This document shows, in pieces, positions 1 through 10,290 of a DNA stretch of 27,579 nucleotides (position 1 is its first letter; each line of letters begins with the position of its first letter). The DNA is from Triangularia verruculosa (Eukaryota; Ascomycota; Sordariomycetes; Sordariales; Podosporaceae). The notes under the pieces are model-generated. The model was given only the letters and a program-made list of their open reading frames with translations, was not told the origin of the DNA and did no database searches. Location of the stretch: positions 1 through 27,579 of the forward strand of contig MU864094.1 in the NCBI GenBank assembly GCA_033296885.1, in the 5' to 3' direction. A program made the position numbers and the translations under genes.

Positions 1-7
1 GCCCCCG

Positions 8-63
<56 letters not shown>
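1..63. repeat. C homopolymer at left end
   Basis: The window opens with a near-pure C tract: two G interruptions in the first seven bases, then 56 uninterrupted C. It coincides exactly with the end of the sequence. It may be a real homopolymer that stopped assembly, or an artefact of poly-G read tails from two-colour sequencing, which would appear as C on this strand at a left contig end. Confidence 0.9.
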
Positions 64-65
<2 letters not shown>

Positions 66-626
66 ATTTTGTTCGGATGCAATGGGGGTCACAACATACA
101 CACATACACAAAGGTACACACCCACACCCACGGAGAGAGAGAGAGAGAAAGAGAAAATGCAGTCTATCGGATTTCGGTACGCGGGTTGAGCCTTCCATCC
201 CAAAAGTTTAGCTTTTCTGAAGCGGCAAGCGGTGGTGCGGCGGAACCGGGGACGGAGACGGGGACAACCGTTGGCTTTTCTTTGTTGTTGCTCCCTGTGT
301 ACCTTGTGATGTGGTGGGTGTGGTGTGTGTTAAGGCTGCTGCGGCGGCGGGAGAGCGGCGGGTTGGCTTACCCTTTTCTTCTTTTTTCTTTCTTTTCCGT
401 TCTTCTTCCTAGCCTACACGGGAGGGACATATGCAACGTCGGGTTACCTTGTTCGGACAGATCGGTCCACACCCACAACACACAGCACACTCGTTGGTTT
501 GTTTTGTTTTTGTTTCTTCTCTTCAATGTTTGCATATTATTATTATTTTATCTATCTTGCCGGGTAAGGTAAGGGTTGTGGGACGGGATTTCTTTTCTTG
601 GCGCTTTTAGGATGGGAAGGTTGGGT

Positions 627-662
627 AGGATAGGGATAGGATAGGGATAGGATAGGGATAGG
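627..662. repeat. 11-bp minisatellite
   Basis: Three perfect tandem copies of AGGATAGGGAT (627-637, 638-648, 649-659) followed by AGG. The unit resembles, but is not, the TTAGGG telomere repeat. No gene overlaps it. Confidence 0.9.
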
Positions 663-767
663 TTTACTACTGGGTTCATTAGACAATGTTCTTTTTTTTT
701 TCTGTGTTCGCAAGGTTCTCTTTCTCACCAAGAGCAGTCTTCCTGTACTTTTCTTCGATGGGCGGTC

Positions 768-776
768 TTAGGGTTT
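768..776. promoter_or_regulatory. telobox TTAGGGTTT
   Basis: An exact TTAGGGTTT (AAACCCTAA on the other strand) stands in the gene-free left flank. It matches one and a half telomere units. A 9-mer can occur by chance; it is listed because longer telomere-like words recur at 23,162 and 24,326. Confidence 0.35.
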
Positions 777-1891
777 CACCATTACGTTACAATGTTTCCC
801 TACCGCTTTGCAGGCAATGTTCTGCAAGGCTGATTGATGGGAGAAATGGGGGAAAAGATGGCTTGAGGATACCTTGATAGGGTAGTAGAGAAGCTGCAAT
901 GAAACGATGAAATGATTATTTTACTTTTCGCATTTTTACACCTAGTTTCCACCTACGAAGTATATACATACATATAATCACTCGCCATGTTTCAGGGTGA
1001 GGTTTGTGAGAGTACTTAGTTCCTGCTACGGACTGGAAATTGTCTTTCCCTTTCCTGGGGTAAATTGTCGATCCCGTCCCGTGCGTTCGTTGTGGAATCC
1101 TTCTAGAACAAATTCTCCGTTCCCTTCAATTTCGAGTCCCACGTCTTTTTCCGCCCATCATCCACACCGCAAGGCTTGGCTTTGTCCGCCTACCTACGCT
1201 AGAAACATCCGGCGTCCCCTTTGAGAAGGAGGTTTTAAAAAGGCAAGCCACTTAGGAATTGAACCGAATGGAAGAAGCCACTCTGCAAGTCGGGATTCAA
1301 GTTTACAAGCAGGGCTGGGGGCCAAGGGTCAGGTATACAGAAAATGTGATTGGGTAGAAGGGGTGAGACATGTCGTTCAAACCCGTTGAAGCACCGAATA
1401 CCCCCCGACAGGTGTTTGTTTCTAGAAATGTCTCACTCCGCCTTCATGCTGTACCCCTTCTGCCTTGTTTGTACGCGTTGGGGGTGGGGGGTTTTCGTGT
1501 AAGTGCAACTCGGTTGTTTAGATTAGGGACACACAGCATGCAAAGGTAAGGTATGAAGCGGAGGACTATTGTTTCTTTCTCGGGGCAGACGGTTTGAGGT
1601 GAACATCCTTGATTTGGTTTCCCTCGTAGATATTTACGTAGGTAGGTAACATGGAGGTTTTTAGTGTATTTTCCCCTCGAGCGGTCCTCTTCTTAGCTAG
1701 ATTCTGCTCATCAGTATCAATGACACCTCAACTTAAGTTAGGTACTCAACCTGCCTTTCGATCCCCTTGTCGATGTAGACGGCAGCGGGCGTGGAAATGG
1801 GAACTGTAGATCCCCCGAACTTTCCACGTTGAACATTGGGTGGTATCCCGCATCACATTCGGCGAGGATGGAAGTGATCTTCAGGTTTTCC

Positions 1892-1909
1892 TTTTTTTTT
1901 TTTTTTTTT
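1892..1909. repeat. T homopolymer (18 nt)
   Basis: Uninterrupted run of 18 T preceded by a pyrimidine stretch. No gene next to it gives it a clear role. It could be a processed-transcript relic or simple slippage. Confidence 0.85.
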
Positions 1910-1966
1910 GCAAGTGCTTAATCATCTGCCCCGTGCTGGAAGTAACCTCGGGGGCCATGTCACCGT

Positions 1967-1995
1967 CTAGGATTTTCTGTTGATCTAGATCCTAG
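1967..1995. repeat. small inverted repeat
   Basis: CTAGGAT at 1967-1973 is repeated in inverse orientation as ATCCTAG at 1989-1995, and the spacer contains the palindrome GATCTAGATC just before the right arm. It is too short to call a mobile element; it may be a binding site or chance. Confidence 0.4.
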
Positions 1996-4681
1996 AGAGA
2001 TCCTACAGGTTTGCAGACGGGGCAAAGCCGGTCATCCTGTCGACTGGTACTCCAGCTCTAGGAAAAGATTGACACTGTTCAGATAAGGCAACGTACATTC
2101 TTTGCTTTGCTTTCTTTAATTAGCTCCCGCACCCCCTGAGGTGAGGTTTGGTGAATGAAGGTGGGTGGTGTAGCTGACTGGCAGGTAGATTAGGCAAGTG
2201 AATCACTCTTCTCTCTCTCTCTGACCTGCAGGATATATTGCATGCAGTTCTGTCTATGGACTGGTTTGAGGCTATCAGGGGACTCCGACTGGACGCGGTT
2301 GGACAGGTACGTAGGTAGGATGGGTGGATTCGATATCTAGGGTAGAGACTGGTTGGAGATTGGCAGATGCGTGGGATCCTACATACGGCAGAGAGGGGGA
2401 CATATTACGAGAGAGATGTCAGTCCTTCTGTCTAGAAAAGTACCATTCCTAACGTCGGATGGTGCTTGTAGGGGTCCCACTATGGATCATACACTGCAAG
2501 GCGGTTGTCAGTCAAGAGTCCGATTAACCAGGTTGTTTGAGGCTTTGCTGTGTAGATCAAGGGTCCCCTGGCGGTGTTCTTTGCGAGAATGTACTACATT
2601 TGACTCGTTGTTCGGGGCTCTGGCCATGCCGTAGCTACCTCTCTGCAGATGGGTTTTGTTCACAGCGGTGGGAGCTGGTAGAGGGATGAGGCGAGTGAGG
2701 GGTTTCACGAACTGTCCAATAAACTGGCCCATACGGCCGGCAGGCAAGGTCAGCATCAGGGTCCAGGTGTCGAGAATCTGCGTGTATATTGCTCATTTTC
2801 TGGGTCCTGGGTGAAGAATATTGAGCTTCCGTGTCCGTGAAGGCTTTAGAGCCTGGCTGGTGCTTACTGTCTCGCCATGAGTGCGAGAAGGAGAGACAAT
2901 GTTACTCTTGCTTCCCAGGCAGATGTCCCGAGTCTCCAAATCGCCATGTGAGGTGTGTACTTTTGTCGATCCGTGTCCGTTGTTGTATTCTCCATCCTGC
3001 ATGTTTGGTCCTGAATCAAGTGGCGGGGTGATCTACAGAGTGCCTCCGCGGCTGTTTCCTGGTGATGTGCGTGCTGTGTCCCACGCAGTCCCATCTACAC
3101 GGATGTGGAACTTTTAGCCTAACGTGCACCTCGAACCGTGTCTTGGTTACCTAGGTGGTATCGCTCACGCAAGGGAGGGCATGTGTTACCTTACTACCCG
3201 CTGTCAGCAGTGCAGAAGCCAAGAGTTGGTATGCATCTACAACGATACCGCTGGGTAGGATAGGCGGTGTCTTTTTGTCTCAGTGCAGCGTGTTCGGTTC
3301 GTCCCTGTCGGGTCCTGTTCTCCCGTCGGAGTTCAAGACATCTCTCTTCATACAGACTTCCACAACATCCTAGGGGGGTGCCTCTACCATGCAAGGGGTG
3401 TGTGGGCTAGGCACGTGTGGTAATACAATCACCGCATCACAGTGTCAGTATTGGCCTTGTTGTTCCTTCCTTGCACACGGGGTCAGGACAACATAAGGGT
3501 GGTACGTACACCGCCTGGTCTTTGATCGATCAATCCTCTTAAGCGGCTGGCTTTGCGGCGCAGAAATGGGCACCATCGATTTTTGCCGAGAGTAGTCCCG
3601 AAGCGGGGATGACTGGACCAGATTCGATTCTGTAGGTTTGCTGTTGCAAAAATATGGATGGGAATCTCACGGAAGGATCATAGTAAATGTTCAGGTTTCC
3701 CGTCCTCGTTTGCCGCGCCCCCGTCTCCGCCAGCAAGAAGTCCCGGACGAGAGGCTAGTCCAGATGTCCCAGCAAGGCGTAGCCGATGCTCGTGTGTGTC
3801 TGAAGAGTGCATGGCTGCACATGAGTTACAAAATAAGCATAATGTATCGTTCGTCCACTCTGGTACCTAGGAATGCTTCTTCAGCCTTCGGCTCGACCGA
3901 CCGATGAGACCCAAAAGACACAAAGGGACCTGGGTCCGTGTATAGGCAGGCACATATGCAAGCTTACGATCATAACCTCAGTCTTGTAGAACGCCCTCTT
4001 TATTTGGAGACATGTCTCATCTATATGGATCGGATTGCTGTCAGTGAAGAACTTGGCCTCCTAAACGCCAACCGTGGGAGGAAAGCCGCAATCTGCAATT
4101 TCCAGCGGGCTAGGCTACGATTGGGCAAGCCCGGACAAGGGGCACAACTGGGGCCCAACGTGGTTTGTTTCCAGGGTGCGAAAATTCGACGTGAGGTTCT
4201 TTTTTAACCCAAGATGGGAAAGATGGACAACATCTGCTGTTTATTCGAGAAGATTCCTCATCAGCAAACCTCATGAACGGTACCTAGTCAGGATCCAGAA
4301 AAACAACAGTCGGGTGTTTCACCGCTGGCGTGGTACCCTAGAGCGCAAGTTTCTTAATCGCCGGTGTTATTTCCAGCCAGCCGATTCGGACTCTGCTCCC
4401 ATCGTCGGTGTCTCGATCCGGTAGGCGCTCACCTCGAACGGCTATTACGAAACCGCGCTCCATACCAAGGGTGCCCAGCGCACTTTGCTAGGCTGAGATA
4501 CCCGCACAGGGAGGTCTTCCGAACGGCAAACGGAGTGGTCGATCAACCCGGAGCTCCGATGCCGAGAAGGTCGACGGACTGGGCTCTTAATGAACAAACG
4601 GGAACGGCCCCACAGCGGGTGACGATTCGATCCAGCAGAAGAAAACGAAGCTAGCAAGGATGCTTAGCGGTCCCGCTTGCT

Positions 4682-4849
4682 ATGGCTGGGTTTCAACATC
4701 TTGTTATGGTTGCTCTTCTTGGCGCGATATCAACCTCATCCATCAGTAGCGGCGGTGAGCCAGAAGAGGATTTTGTCTGCAGTGTGAATGCGCGCAAAGA
4801 CGGTTTGGCTCATCATCATGAAGCCTTCAAGATCACACGGCCTCGGTAA
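4682..4849 (+). CDS. possible small secreted peptide
   Basis: A 55-codon frame from ATG 4682 to TAA 4847-4849. It starts MAGFQHLVMVALLGAISTSS, which looks like a cleavable signal peptide (hydrophobic core about residues 7-16, small residues after it), followed by an acidic patch, one Cys (C33), a His triplet and a basic end. The stop codon lies inside a good donor-like word, GTAAGG at 4846, so the frame could instead be a first exon. Joining to the CAG ending at 4934 (89-nt intron) stays in frame and adds only about a dozen residues. No homologue is recognised, it lies in otherwise gene-free DNA, and a signal-like N-terminus can arise by chance. It is a candidate only. Confidence 0.2.
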   Translation: MAGFQHLVMVALLGAISTSSISSGGEPEEDFVCSVNARKDGLAHHHEAFKITRPR

Positions 4850-7800
4850 GGCTGCCAAATCTGTATGTGTCCCGACACAGGGTCCCCCACACTAGGTCCG
4901 CTTCCTATCTTTGCTTGTTATCGATTCGTTTCAGCATAAGGCATAACGTGGTGCAAAGGGCTTCGGCCTAGTTCCTGTTACGCAAGCCTTGGATGCTGAT
5001 GAGCAGGTTAAACCAGCGCAAGCTCATCATCGCCAACAAGGGAGGGCGACCCAAAGACCAGTGGTGTCACGAATATCTTGGCGTTCTCAGGAGATCATGA
5101 CCCTGGATGTCGGTGTGTTTAGATGTCTCTGCTGCAGTGAGGCGGCGGCAGAGAAGCATATTCTTATGTTCACGCTGCTGCCAAAATACCAGACAATAGC
5201 CGGCGAGACCAACCGATTCATCAACGTGATGGCCCTGTTCGTGGCTAACAAAGAATGTACCCTCGTGGGATAGAGCGCAAGGGCATCCCTATTCTACTGC
5301 TTATAGCGTCGGTAAGCTGATATTGCGAGAATAGACACAGCTTTGGTGCCATGATCGTCCGCTTGCACTGATCTCGCTTACCGGGAAAATGATATGGTGG
5401 AAGATCCATATACATAGGGCTCAAGGCGCTCGTCAGTAAGCAACTAGTGATGGTCGTGAGCTGCTCTTTTCAGCGATGACCAAGCCCCCGTTCGTTCCTA
5501 TCTGGGAAGCATGCAATATAGACGCACTCTCTCTCGGGTTCAACGACAGTCAGCCTCATGGAATCTCGAGCAGCGTCACGACGCCCCCGCTTCAACGTAC
5601 CTATCGTCAAAACTCGCAGGACTCCGTCCGGCATAGCGTATTGATTCAGTGCAGAAGGGAGCCTTGAAAAATGTTCGGCAGTTCATACTGTCTATTCCCA
5701 TGGGTACCAGGTAGGTAGATAGGTTCTGGGCGCAAAGCAAATCACTTAAACCTCTGCGCGAGGAACACGAGATTGCCCGTCAAGACCATCCACCATATCA
5801 ATCCTGCCTTACAATCCAGCCTCTATCAGCGTTACTACCCTCGGACGAATATACCACCTCCCCACGACTGGCCTGACTGGACAGTATCTCGGCAGCCCAA
5901 TCTCTCCCTGCACTGGTGTCGACGGAACATACTCTCCGCTTTGCAGATCTTGTCCTGTCTTGTCCCGTCTCAGCATCCCATATCACTTAGAAGATCCCCC
6001 AAGTCAGGTGGATCTGTGTCATCGCTTTTATACTATGCGCGGTGCCAATATGCTGGTGGTTGCTAGGCCCTGACAAGCTGTTATCTGATGCAGTGAGATG
6101 TGGTTTGGGTGGGTCGTCATCTAGGTTGATGGGTAGAGAGGGTCGATGATTTGCCTCACCAACATGCTCACTATATTCGCTCGCTCCCTCCAAGAGACAC
6201 TCGAAAAGGAAGTGTAAGAAGGAAGCCCACTTTGGATTGCTGGGACTGTTCGTGTTCCGTGACGTTGGCCGTAAAGCGACAGCTGAAAGAACACGGAGTA
6301 GTGCCGGCCTCAGTGTTGATTGTCCTAACAAGACGGAGCACTCGAATTGTCCCGTCTACCCGCCCACTGACTCGCTAGTCATAGTCCTGGCTATGACTTT
6401 GGGGGTGGTGTCGTGACCTCGGTTGGAGTGATGCGGCTTGCGTTACGTGCTCGGGCCCGCAGACGGATCTGGTTCATGTAAGAAATCGCATACGAGAAGG
6501 GGCGTGGGATGGAAGGAATCTTTGCGAGTCCGGGCCGTGACCCAGCGAATCAGCAGCACGCCCCTTCGTGGGTACTGGCGAGCGGTGTCGGTGCCGTCAA
6601 GGTTCTCGGTAGCTTAATCCCACGCTCTTGATCTACTATCCGCTCCCGTCGAGATGTGGCTTCTCACCACAGCACGAGAGCCGGAGCACCGAGGGACATG
6701 GGAGCGGCCCGTTCGTTGGTTCACAATCAGTGCTCTTCTAAGCTGCACGAGAAGCCATGTCCGTCAGCTAATGCCCGTAAGCCATGATCCTGTAAGAGAT
6801 GGCACCAGAACCCTTGGTAGATTTTGCAAGCAACTCACCCATTGCTCCAAGCTGCTCTGCTACTGGCGGGGATATGAGGTTGAGCAGTCTCTGTAAAGTG
6901 TAACCTGACCAGCTGTCTCGGTGCAATTGTCCCCTATCGGTCGGTCGATGTGAGTAAGCTGCTTTATCGAAGCTCTACTCCGTGCCGAACAAAGATACCA
7001 CCTGTGCTGCTCTGGCTACATGGTCAATGAAACGTAAATCCGCCGATGCATGCCCAGAGAGCTCCTTCAAGAAATCTAGAAGCGTCTTTTCCATTGCCGA
7101 ATCTCGTGTCAATCGCAAAGGGACCGGCAATATCGTCCTTCCGCTGGCTGCCAAGCTATTTTGGCGAGCAACGCAAGCATCGGGTTTGGTAGCAGAATGA
7201 CAGGCGCCTGCGGGAGGTTGGCGGAACACGCGAACTAACAACAGGCTTAAGTCAACTGTTTGTCCTGATGGTAGCGTCAGGTATGCGATGTTGTATGAGA
7301 TTTTCTGGACATGGCGCTTTCCCCAAAGCGAATCACGCAAACCAATTTTTCGATAGGTAACAGTCAACACCCCCAGCCATGTGCTTAGGTGGCGCTTCCC
7401 TTATCAATGGATTACCGACCCGGGAACGGAGTGCTTTTCTGTGTCTGCCAAACCCGTGCCTCGATATCCCGTTCTATCTCCGTCATCGCCATCTCCATCG
7501 CTCTCCAAAAAGGCCAGAAGTGAAACACCTTCAGCGGCGACGACGGGAAGCTGCTAAATTACATGTCGCACTCAACTTTCTCTTTCCTATAGAATCATCA
7601 CTCACCGCCCATCGTCAACAATGCCACGGTAAGCCGCAGATCTTTCAACCACAACACTGAGCATTGCAGCCCAAGAGTTCTGGTTTAGTGTACCTGTGAT
7701 ACCCACCATCATCTGATTTCCGTACCTCCCACGGGCTGCTTCTTTTTGGCGACAACCCCCCACTATCCCGCCTTGAGAACTGTCTGGAGGGGATTCCGTT

Positions 7801-10290
7801 GTTCACTGACTACCCATGTTACCCAATCACTCAGATTGCATCCGGTACCACCCTCCCAGTTCCCTGGACCCTGAATTCAGACCGCCGCATCGATCGTCAC
7901 TTGCCTTGCTCTGCAGAATGCCCTTCTACTTTCTTTTTTCTGTCTTCTGCAGAGGTCATTACTGTGCCCGCTGGGCCTCATCTTTAAACAACCGCCAGCC
8001 AGTAGTCAACGCAGGAAGAAGCCACCGACCGGTCGATCCCTTAACCGGTCTCCGACCACGGGCATGACGAACCGCAAAAGCAAAGGGCTGCACAATAGCC
8101 GTCAGAATCCCATCATGAAACCTGATAGCCCTTATCCGAACCGCCGGGGGCTGTGCATCGTATGTGAGCGGGTCCCCCCATCCTCCACCCCTCCAACTTT
8201 GATACCCGGGTGGTCCTGTTCCCTTCCTATATCTCATATCTGGCAGCGATAACAAACAGCCTTGCAGAAATTGCGACAGAACATTCCATCCATTCCATCT
8301 GCAAGCCACCTCATCATCTCACCCATTGATCCCTTGCTACCTACCACCTATAGTGTATGGTATCTCCTGTCAGGCTCCGTCTCCGGTCGGTGGCGCGAGC
8401 GACGGTTGCGGAGAAAAAAATCCTAGCGTGTGAGTCTGTACCACGCCACCATCAACCGTTACTTTATCACGGTCTCCTATTTGGGAATAGAAACCCGGTG
8501 TCTGGTGGCTACAGATACACATTTGCGTAACCCTTTCCACGCGAGCCTTGGCTCTTTCAGTGTCACTATAACCGTACCTGTAGCAGCCGAGGCATCCCAC
8601 AGAGCAGCAGAAATGTAACATCTCGAGGATCCAAGTCGGAAAAGTTGGGCGGGAACAAAGCCTCAATATTGATTAAAGAAGGATGATGATGACAAGAGTA
8701 AGCACTGTAGGAATGTGGAATGTAACATCTACGGTGTTGTAGGAATTTCCTCTCGTCTTGGTCGCCTTTACGTACGGAACTCATGTGAATTCAGTCCCCG
8801 GGTCCCGTCACTATATGAGATGAATCTGAATGTTGATATTGACACAGACGTGTTGTATTCTGAGCCGCTTGATTATCTATTATTGACAAACATCGGCGGT
8901 GATAAGCTAAAGACTATTGTGTAGCAGTACTCAGCCAAGTACGGAAGGACTGACTGAAAGCCCTCTCCATGTATCACGATTCCCTAGCGTGAGTAGGTTT
9001 GAGAACATGTTATGCTGTGGTATAATGAAATTCCACAAAGATATTGGCGACAACTGAGATCGTCAAACTACACATATACCTAGATCGGGAACATCTAAGT
9101 ATATAATTGTATAATTCTGACTAGCTCTCTCTTCTTTCCAAACTGTCTCCTGCCGACTTGGAAAACACACTCCAAAAATGCCACCGTCCAAGATTCAGGC
9201 AAATTTGAATACCCACCTCAGTGGTAAATCTTTTGACTTCGCCACCAAAGACCCCCTGAGATATTCCCTCAACAGGCAACCTATGCCACCTCGACCGAAG
9301 TAAACCGGCCAGACCCTATATCCTGTTCCGTCAACCAAGCATGCGATGGTGGTCCAGACATCAAACCACAAAGTTATGATCGTCATCTGGCGAAATTTGA
9401 CCGAGAGAAGGTGTGAGCTTTCTGTTTATTTTCAAAATGGAAGGACGCAGATATCTGAACCAGGGGAGAGGCAATAAAACATTGAGGTACCTACCTACCC
9501 AGTGAGCAGACATGATTGGGACAAGAAGTAGAAGATCTTGACTGCCCAGATTAAGCGGTGGACTCCCACGGCTTTGCGAGAAAGAGGTAGGTATGTAGGG
9601 GGTAAAATGCAGAGATGGGCTGGTTGGCAGGGCAACCATTTATCCTCTCCAAATGTATTGATCACAGACGCTGTTGAGTATAATTTAATGGAAGAGAAAT
9701 ACATAACTTTATGAACCAGTCGTGATCATTTGACAGTTGAGAAGACTTGTGTTGTCCAGCGATGCTCAGATGGTGACAAACAACATCAGTGTGTCCGACT
9801 GGTATCACGTGGTCGATGATTGCTTGAGATCACAACGAAGAGAAAAAGAGACAAGTTTGTTTTGGATCGGAACAATGTGGTCTTTCCATTCGGGGGTATT
9901 AACTATTATGTACAGTATACGTTTCTGCCATGTATATCTTTCCAGCTGCCCATTTATAATAAGTAAACCCTTCCCATATGCTTTCATCACCCCCTTGCTC
10001 AAAGATTCTTTTAGCCCATCAATTGTCCCGATCGTGTAAACTTCAAAAAGAGAAAAGAGATCAAAGGGGTGACGAGATTATGGGGGGTCATTGCGAAAAA
10101 GAAAAAAAGTGCCGCCCCCAAAAGAACCACCAGGTAAATAATGCAATGCAAGATGCTATGTGTTCGTTAAGGATCGTAAGAATCGGATATCAAGGCAATG
10201 CCCACCAGGGCGCCAGAAGAACGCTTTTGATAAAAATAAGGAAATTGGGTATGTATTGTACACTGTTTTAGTCGCTCAAGTCGAGAAAAC
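4850..10290. other. gene-free region
   Basis: No supportable gene in about 5.4 kb. The longest frames (131 codons on the minus strand at 6975-7370; 114 on the minus strand at 5987-6331) have no domain, no recognisable family and competing frames. TACCTA/TAGGTA words recur near 5708, 8340, 9486 and 9585. From about 8,650 onward the DNA becomes more AT-rich (for example 9080-9120), consistent with the 3' flank of the minus-strand adhesin gene near 10.3 kb. Confidence 0.5.

Larger units (their letters stand above)
64..996. other. gene-free flank, low complexity
   Basis: No gene is supported here. The stretch holds CA-rich and GA-rich microsatellite-like patches (about 97-155), long pyrimidine and T-rich runs (about 370-560 and 686-750), an 11-bp minisatellite and a telobox. 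A 167-codon open frame begins at 69 but its translation is simple-sequence peptide and membrane-like junk. The T/CT-rich texture would suit a promoter or untranslated leader of a gene beyond the left edge, but nothing proves it. Confidence 0.5.
997..4681. other. gene-free region
   Basis: I see no convincing gene. Open frames are short, overlap on both strands, and show no recognisable domain or codon preference. Composition is roughly balanced, not AT-rich as in DNA decayed by repeat-induced point mutation. Landmarks are a T tract at 1892-1909, a CT microsatellite near 2208-2222, a small inverted repeat at 1967-1995, and recurring TACCTA/TAGGTA words (near 1190, 1636, 2307, 3147, 3866). Confidence 0.5.

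Noticed and set aside
69..572. 167-codon frame at the left end
   Set aside because: Translation is microsatellite-derived (His-Thr and Glu-Arg runs) and T-rich hydrophobic filler, with no domain.
1240..1320. Minus-strand GGTTCAATTCC resembling a tRNA B box
   Set aside because: The T stem has a mismatch and no matching acceptor or anticodon stem is found.
64..10290. RIP-degraded transposon island
   Set aside because: By eye the DNA is not AT-rich, has no transposase or reverse-transcriptase-like frames and no long terminal or inverted repeats.
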